A DNA stretch of 64,000 nucleotides from Rhizobium binae. GTDB taxonomy: Bacteria; Pseudomonadota; Alphaproteobacteria; Rhizobiales; Rhizobiaceae. The stretch's first letter is position 1, and each line of letters starts with the position of its first letter. Shown here one piece after another: positions 59,270 through 64,000 of this stretch. A program made the position numbers and the translations under genes. The stretch lies in NCBI RefSeq assembly GCF_017357225.1, contig NZ_CP071604.1, positions 4,452,001 through 4,516,000 of the forward strand, given 5' to 3'. The notes beneath the pieces were generated by a model. The model was not told where the DNA came from. It worked only from the letters and a program-made list of their open reading frames with translations, and did no database searches.

Positions 59270-61147
59270 TCAGGCATTTTGGCGCCCGGAACCGTTCTGT
59301 CGACGCAGATGGACGAGCAGCAGCGCAATTGCGGCCGGGGTCATACCTTCGACAAGGGCCGCCTGTGCGACATTGAACGGACGAACTGTATTGAGTTTCG
59401 CCTTGAGCTCGTTCGACAGGCCGGAAAGCGCCGAATAATCAAAATCGGCCGGGATTCGCCGCTCCTCGTCGCGCTGCTGATCCGCGATCGCCGCCGCCTG
59501 CCGATCAAGGTAAACCGAATAGCCCGCCTCAATCTCCAGCGCCTCGGCGACCTTCGGCCGGACCGCCGCCAGCGACTCCGGCCAAACCTGCCGGAGGGCG
59601 GCAAAATCATAATCCGGGTAAGACAACAAATCATAGGCCGTCCGCCGCTGGCCGTCGAGATTGATATGCAAGCCGGCGCGCCGCGCTTGATTGGGCGTCA
59701 GGGTCAGCGACATCAGCAACGACCGACCGGCGTCAACCTCGAGCTGATAGGCCGTGAATCGCTGTGTGCGCCCGCTGCTCACGCAACCGAGCTGCATACC
59801 GAGGGGCGTCAGCCGGACATCGGCATTATCGGCCCGCAGCGTAAGCCGGTATTCGGCGCGCGACGTAAACATCCGGTACGGTTCCGTAACGCCGCGCGAA
59901 GTGAGATCGTCGATCATCACCCCGATATAGGAGTTCGTCCGGCTAAAATGGAACGGATCCGAATCGGTGCTTCGCAGCGCCGCATTCAGGCCCGCAGCCA
60001 GTCCCTGCGCCGCTGCCTCTTCATACCCCGTGGTGCCGTTGATCTGGCCGGCGAGAAAGAGACCGCTCAAACGTTTGACTTCCAGCGACGGCGTCAGCTC
60101 CCTCGGGTCGACATGATCATACTCAATCGCATAACCTGGCTGGAGGAGCCTCGCCGCTTCCAGCCCGGGAATGGTCTTTATAAAATCCGCTTGGACCTCG
60201 GCGGGCAGGGAGGTGGAAATGCCATTCGGATAGACCGTGTCGTCGTCGAGGCCTTCCGGCTCAAGAAAGACTTGATGGCCATCCCGCTCGCCGAACTTGA
60301 CCAGCTTGTCCTCGATGGACGGGCAGTAGCGAGGCCCAACGCCTTCGATTTGCCCGGAATACATGGCCGAGCGCTTGATGTTGTCGATAATGATCCGATG
60401 TGTCGCCTCAGTTGTCCTGGTGACGCCGCATTCGATCTGCCTGGTCGTGATCGAATCCGTCATGAAGGAAAAGGGCACAAGGTCCTCATCCGCGCCTTGC
60501 CGTCCAACGGATTGCCAATCGATCGTCTTGCCATCCAGCCGGGCCGGCGTACCAGTCTTCAATCGCCCTAGGCGCAGTCCCAGCCTGCCCAAGGTCGCCG
60601 ACAATCCGAGCGACGGGGGTTCGCCGACGCGGCCGGCGGGTGTCTTATCCGAACCGATATGGATGAGACCACGCAAGAAAGTACCGGTCGTCAGTACCAC
60701 AGCCGGTGCTATCAGCAGCCGGCCGTCCTTCATGATCACCCCGGCAACGCGGTTATCGACGACGTCGAGATCGAATGCATCGCCCTCGATGATATCGAGG
60801 CCCGGTGTCGCCTCGATCGCAGCCAGCATCGCCAATCGATAGAGCTTTCTATCGGCCTGCGTTCGCGGACCGCGGACCGCCGCACCTTTCTTCCGGTTCA
60901 GCATTCTGAACTGAATGCCGGCGGCGTCGGCGATGCGGCCCATCAGCCCATCCATCGCGTCGATCTCGCGAACCAGATGCCCCTTGCCGAGCCCGCCAAT
61001 GGCCGGATTGCAGGACATGACCCCAATTGTGTCTCGCCTGTGGGTGACCAAGGCGGTCCTCGCACCAAGGCGCGCAGCTGCGCTGGCAGCCTCCGACCCC
61101 GCATGGCCCCCGCCGATCACAATCACATCATAGACATTGCCGATCAT
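59270..61147 (-). CDS. mnmG: tRNA uridine 5-carboxymethylaminomethyl enzyme MnmG
   Basis: FAD enzyme (formerly GidA) that works with MnmE to modify the wobble uridine of certain tRNAs. The 625-residue protein has the Rossmann start [62 protein letters not shown], and the C-terminal helical part ([26 protein letters not shown]). The start is the ATG at 61147, with GGAG five bases before it. The frame opens 4 codons earlier at a TTG. It is separated from mnmE by 72 bases that hold two parS-like sites. Confidence 0.96.
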   Translation of the reverse strand: MIGNVYDVIVIGGGHAGSEAASAAARLGARTALVTHRRDTIGVMSCNPAIGGLGKGHLVREIDAMDGLMGRIADAAGIQFRMLNRKKGAAVRGPRTQADRKLYRLAMLAAIEATPGLDIIEGDAFDLDVVDNRVAGVIMKDGRLLIAPAVVLTTGTFLRGLIHIGSDKTPAGRVGEPPSLGLSATLGRLGLRLGRLKTGTPARLDGKTIDWQSVGRQGADEDLVPFSFMTDSITTRQIECGVTRTTEATHRIIIDNIKRSAMYSGQIEGVGPRYCPSIEDKLVKFGERDGHQVFLEPEGLDDDTVYPNGISTSLPAEVQADFIKTIPGLEAARLLQPGYAIEYDHVDPRELTPSLEVKRLSGLFLAGQINGTTGYEEAAAQGLAAGLNAALRSTDSDPFHFSRTNSYIGVMIDDLTSRGVTEPYRMFTSRAEYRLTLRADNADVRLTPLGMQLGCVSSGRTQRFTAYQLEVDAGRSLLMSLTLTPNQARRAGLHINLDGQRRTAYDLLSYPDYDFAALRQVWPESLAAVRPKVAEALEIEAGYSVYLDRQAAAIADQQRDEERRIPADFDYSALSGLSNELKAKLNTVRPFNVAQAALVEGMTPAAIALLLVHLRRQNGSGRQNA

Positions 61148-61168
61148 CTCAAACTCCAACTCGGCCGC

Positions 61169-61184
61169 AGTTTCACGTGAAACT
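61169..61184. promoter_or_regulatory. parS: parS-like site in mnmE-mnmG gap
   Basis: AGTTTCACGTGAAACT: the core GTTTCACGTGAAAC is perfect and only the outermost pair differs (14 of 16 bases). Likely bound by ParB. Confidence 0.82.
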
Positions 61185-61206
61185 CCGGGCAGCGCAGCCT
61201 CACGAA

Positions 61207-61222
61207 GGTTTCACGTGAATCA
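61207..61222. promoter_or_regulatory. parS: Second parS-like site, overlapping the mnmE stop
   Basis: GGTTTCACGTGAATCA: 14 of 16 bases match. It is 38 bp from the previous site and its last three bases are the mnmE stop codon. Confidence 0.7.
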
Positions 61223-62542
61223 CTTGCCGATACAAAATTCCGAGAAGATTACGTCGAGCAGCTGCTCGACATCCACCCGCCCGGTAATTCGACCCAAATA
61301 TTCCGCAGCCAGGCGAAGCTGTTCGGTGCGCAGCTCCAAATTCGCGCTACCCTGCGAGATCGCAGCATCGACCGCCGCCAAACATTTCGCCTGCGAATCC
61401 TTATGCCGCAGACGGCTCGGGATCGCCAGAGACAAGCCGCCATAGCGCTCTTTGACGACGCGGCCGATCAAATCCCGCAATTCCGGTAAACCTTCGCCGG
61501 TCATCGTCGAAATCTGCAGATCATATCGATCGGAACCAGTCTCGATCAAATCCTTCTTCGTTCCGACCGTAACATGCGGCAAAGCCTGCTCCAAGTCGGC
61601 AGGGATGATGGGATCGCTCATATCGACCAGCAGCAGCACAAGATCGGCATCGCGGAGTGCGATCCGCGCGCGGCGTACCCCCTCTATCTCTACCCGGTCC
61701 TCCGCCTCACGCAGACCGGCGGTGTCATAGAGTTTGACCAGATAACCGTCAATATCGAGATCAACGTGTAGGACATCGCGGGTGGTGCCGGCAATATCGG
61801 TGACGATGGCGACCTCACGTTTGGCCAGAGCGTTCATCAGGCTTGATTTTCCGGCATTCGGGGCGCCGGCGATCACCACCTTGAAACCATCCCTGATGAT
61901 CTCACCGGCCGACGCGGCTTCCAAATGCAGCGCGATCTCGTGACGCAGCCGCGCCATGTCGGCCCAAACCATATCCGACACGGAACCTGGAACATCGTCC
62001 TCGTCAGGAAAGTCGAGCTCGGCCTCGATCAAGGCGCGCGAGCGGGTTAATCGTTCCGCCCACGAATCGTAGATCGCCGAGACCCCGCCGGCGCTCTGTT
62101 CAACGGCGAGGCGGCGCTGCATTTCGGTTTCGGCGCCGATGAGATCGGCGAGCCCCTCGATTTCGACAAGATCGAGCTTGCCGTTTTCGAAGGCCCGTCG
62201 TGAAAACTCGCCTTCGATCGCCATGCGCACGCCTGGAATATCGCCAAGTTCCCGAAACAGTGCCGCCAGCACGGCTTTGCTGCCATGAATCTGCAACTCG
62301 GCGGCATCCTCGCCGGTGAAGGAATGGGGCCCGGGAAAAAACAGCACCAGACCACTGTCGATTGGCTGATCGTAACGAGTCCGAATCGTTCGGTAAGACG
62401 CCATTCGAGCGACCGGCACGGACCCGACCAGCTGGACCAATATCTTTCTCGTCAGCGGACCGCTGACGCGAATGACTGAAACACCCGAGGGCGGAGCACC
62501 GCTCGAGAGCGCATAGATAGTGTCATTCAGCATGGCCAGCAT
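61220..62542 (-). CDS. mnmE: tRNA modification GTPase MnmE
   Basis: Partner of MnmG in wobble uridine modification. The protein has about 440 residues. It has an N-terminal THF-binding domain ([25 protein letters not shown]), a helical middle, and an inserted G domain with [52 protein letters not shown] and GTKKDLIE. The C-terminal FCIGK cysteine motif is intact. Starts are clustered: ATG at 62542 (MLAMLND) and ATG at 62533 (MLND); I use the first. It lies downstream of rho on -. Confidence 0.95.
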   Translation of the reverse strand: MLAMLNDTIYALSSGAPPSGVSVIRVSGPLTRKILVQLVGSVPVARMASYRTIRTRYDQPIDSGLVLFFPGPHSFTGEDAAELQIHGSKAVLAALFRELGDIPGVRMAIEGEFSRRAFENGKLDLVEIEGLADLIGAETEMQRRLAVEQSAGGVSAIYDSWAERLTRSRALIEAELDFPDEDDVPGSVSDMVWADMARLRHEIALHLEAASAGEIIRDGFKVVIAGAPNAGKSSLMNALAKREVAIVTDIAGTTRDVLHVDLDIDGYLVKLYDTAGLREAEDRVEIEGVRRARIALRDADLVLLLVDMSDPIIPADLEQALPHVTVGTKKDLIETGSDRYDLQISTMTGEGLPELRDLIGRVVKERYGGLSLAIPSRLRHKDSQAKCLAAVDAAISQGSANLELRTEQLRLAAEYLGRITGRVDVEQLLDVIFSEFCIGK

Positions 62543-62577
62543 CCGATTGTCAGTTCGAGCCCGAATCAATTCCTCTT

Positions 62578-62618
62578 AAACAAAAAGCTGGCGACATCGA
62601 GACGATGCGCCAGCTCAG
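62578..62618 (-). terminator. Terminator after rho
   Basis: On - AGCTGGCG-catcgtctcgatgt-CGCCAGCT followed by TTTTTGTTT. The arms are perfect over 8 bases and the stem may extend into the loop. It separates rho from mnmE. Confidence 0.85.
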
Positions 62619-62640
62619 ACAGAGTGAATCCGGCTAAGGA

Positions 62641-63906
62641 TCAGGTATTCATCGAGTCGAAGAAGTCGGAATTGTTCTTCGTCTGCTTGAGTTTGTCGAT
62701 CAGGAATTCGATCGCGTCGGTGGTCCCCATCGGCGCGAGAATACGGCGGAGAACGAATATCTTCTGCAGATCCTGACGCGGAACAAGAAGATCCTCCTTG
62801 CGCGTGCCAGACTTGAGGATATCCATCGCCGGGAAGATGCGCTTGTCGGCGACCTTACGGTCGAGGACGATTTCCGAGTTGCCGGTACCCTTGAACTCTT
62901 CGAAGATGACTTCGTCCATGCGGCTGCCGGTATCGATCAGCGCCGTGGCGATGATCGTCAGCGAACCGCCTTCTTCGATATTACGCGCGGCGCCGAAAAA
63001 GCGCTTCGGTCGCTGCAGAGCGTTGGCGTCGACACCGCCGGTCAGAACCTTGCCGGATGAGGGGACGACCGTGTTGTAAGCGCGGCCGAGGCGCGTGATC
63101 GAATCGAGCAGAATGACGACATCACGGCCGTGCTCGACAAGGCGCTTGGCCTTTTCGATGACCATTTCGGCCACCTGGACGTGACGCACCGCCGGTTCGT
63201 CGAAGGTCGAGGAAATGACCTCGCCGCGGACGGAACGCTGCATGTCGGTCACTTCCTCCGGACGTTCGTCGATTAGAAGGACGATGAGATAGCATTCCGG
63301 ATGGTTAGCGGTGATCGAATGGGCGATGTTCTGAAGAAGGACGGTCTTACCGGTGCGCGGCGGCGCGACGATCAATCCGCGCTGGCCCTTGCCGAGCGGC
63401 GCCACCAGGTCGATGACGCGGGGCGACAGGTCCTTGGAGGTCGGATTATCGAGTTCCATCTTGAAGCGCTCATTCGGATAGAGCGGCGTCAGATTGTCGA
63501 AATGAACCTTGTGACGGATCTTTTCCGGATCGTCGAAATTGATGGTGTTGACCTTGAGCAGCGCGAAGTAGCGCTCGCCTTCCTTCGGTCCGCGGATCGG
63601 TCCCTCGACCGTGTCGCCTGTCTTCAAAGAGAAACGGCGGATCTGCGACGGCGAGATATAAATATCGTCAGGGCCAGGCAGGTAGTTGGCGTTTGCCGAG
63701 CGCAGGAAGCCAAAGCCGTCCTGCAGCACTTCGACCACCCCTTCGCCGATGATCTCCACATCCTGGCTGGCCAGCATCTTGAGGATGGCAAACATCAATT
63801 CCTGTTTGCGCATCGTGCTTGCATTCTCGACCTCGAGCGATTCGGCGAAAGCCAGAAGATCCGTCGGGGATTTGCTCTTAAGTTCCTGAAGCTTCATTTC
63901 AGCCAT
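62641..63906 (-). CDS. rho: Transcription termination factor Rho
   Basis: Hexameric RNA helicase for Rho-dependent termination. At 421 residues it is full length. The N-terminal Rho domain reads [38 protein letters not shown]. The cold-shock RNA-binding part has [42 protein letters not shown]. Walker A is [18 protein letters not shown], Walker B region [17 protein letters not shown], and the R-loop [38 protein letters not shown] is intact. In alphaproteobacteria rho commonly precedes mnmE-mnmG-rsmG-parAB near the origin. The 94 bases upstream (63907-64000) are the probable promoter and leader. Confidence 0.97.
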   Translation of the reverse strand: MAEMKLQELKSKSPTDLLAFAESLEVENASTMRKQELMFAILKMLASQDVEIIGEGVVEVLQDGFGFLRSANANYLPGPDDIYISPSQIRRFSLKTGDTVEGPIRGPKEGERYFALLKVNTINFDDPEKIRHKVHFDNLTPLYPNERFKMELDNPTSKDLSPRVIDLVAPLGKGQRGLIVAPPRTGKTVLLQNIAHSITANHPECYLIVLLIDERPEEVTDMQRSVRGEVISSTFDEPAVRHVQVAEMVIEKAKRLVEHGRDVVILLDSITRLGRAYNTVVPSSGKVLTGGVDANALQRPKRFFGAARNIEEGGSLTIIATALIDTGSRMDEVIFEEFKGTGNSEIVLDRKVADKRIFPAMDILKSGTRKEDLLVPRQDLQKIFVLRRILAPMGTTDAIEFLIDKLKQTKNNSDFFDSMNT

Positions 63907-64000
63907 GAAGTGACCAATACTCTTTTCAATTTCGAAGGGGAAAGGCGATGTTGGGTCGTATTCGGTACTGCGAAAGGGGCTCGCAGACGACTGAACTCTT

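Overview
The window is a high-GC stretch of alphaproteobacterial chromosome. Protein sequences and gene order fit Rhizobium, most likely the R. leguminosarum / R. etli group. Supporting signs are the mnmE-mnmG-rsmG-parA-parB order with parS palindromes, a 1591-residue NAD-glutamate dehydrogenase, TrcR (DUF1013), the imuA-imuB-dnaE2 cassette with a GTTC-N7-GTTC LexA box, rhizobial intergenic palindromes and a three-hairpin sRNA of the alpha-r14/NfeR1 type. Genes are dense, almost all housekeeping, and on both strands. I saw no tRNA, rRNA, CRISPR array, prophage or insertion sequence.

Layout. 1-4.1 kb: obgE (5' end outside the window), proB, proA and nadD, tightly overlapped on +. 4.1-7.9 kb: a small RNA on -, then a molybdate block (two candidate ModE boxes, modA, a palindromic repeat, modB, modC, and a one-domain ModE-like regulator on -). 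7.9-13.7 kb: rsfS, rlmH, an EnvC-like amidase activator, ctpA, a YibQ-like divergent polysaccharide deacetylase and rppH, all +. 13.8-14.6 kb: bfd-bfr iron store on -. 14.8-20.7 kb: the SOS mutagenesis cassette imuA-imuB-dnaE2 on -, with a LexA box. 20.8-27.5 kb: a minimal zincin, DUF1737, a CitE-like lyase, a small membrane protein, a VOC protein, leuD, a PLP dehydratase, leuB and a PAP2 phosphatase. 27.5-34 kb: an MFS carrier with a large insert, asd, a lytic transglycosylase, a decayed GGDEF gene, beta-carbonic anhydrase and pyridoxal kinase. 34.3-40.5 kb: NAD-glutamate dehydrogenase and a UMF1-type MFS carrier. 40.5-46.7 kb: htpX, rsmB, heparinase-like and purH on -, and an SDHAF4-like gene on +. 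46.9-52.5 kb: acs, trcR, prpE and a YggS protein. 52.7-56.9 kb: leuS, lptE, holA. 56.9-63.9 kb: rho, mnmE, mnmG, rsmG, parA, parB on -, the segregation and origin-proximal block.

How the parts fit. ParA and ParB sit beside one perfect parS (inside rsmG) and two near-perfect ones (between mnmG and mnmE), so this end of the window is a chromosome partition centre. Weaker parS-like sites appear up to about 50 kb away. The mod genes form one uptake unit whose leader carries two Mo-box-like dyads. bfd and bfr overlap and store and release iron. imuA, imuB and dnaE2 form one SOS operon. EnvC, CtpA and YibQ form a cell-envelope group.

No clearly undescribed multi-gene system is visible. The observations most worth a second look are the antisense-SD-loop sRNA, the twin Mo-boxes with a repeat inside the mod operon, the dispersed parS-like sites, the 155-bp imuA/imuB overlap, the insert in the MFS carrier and the GGDEF relic.
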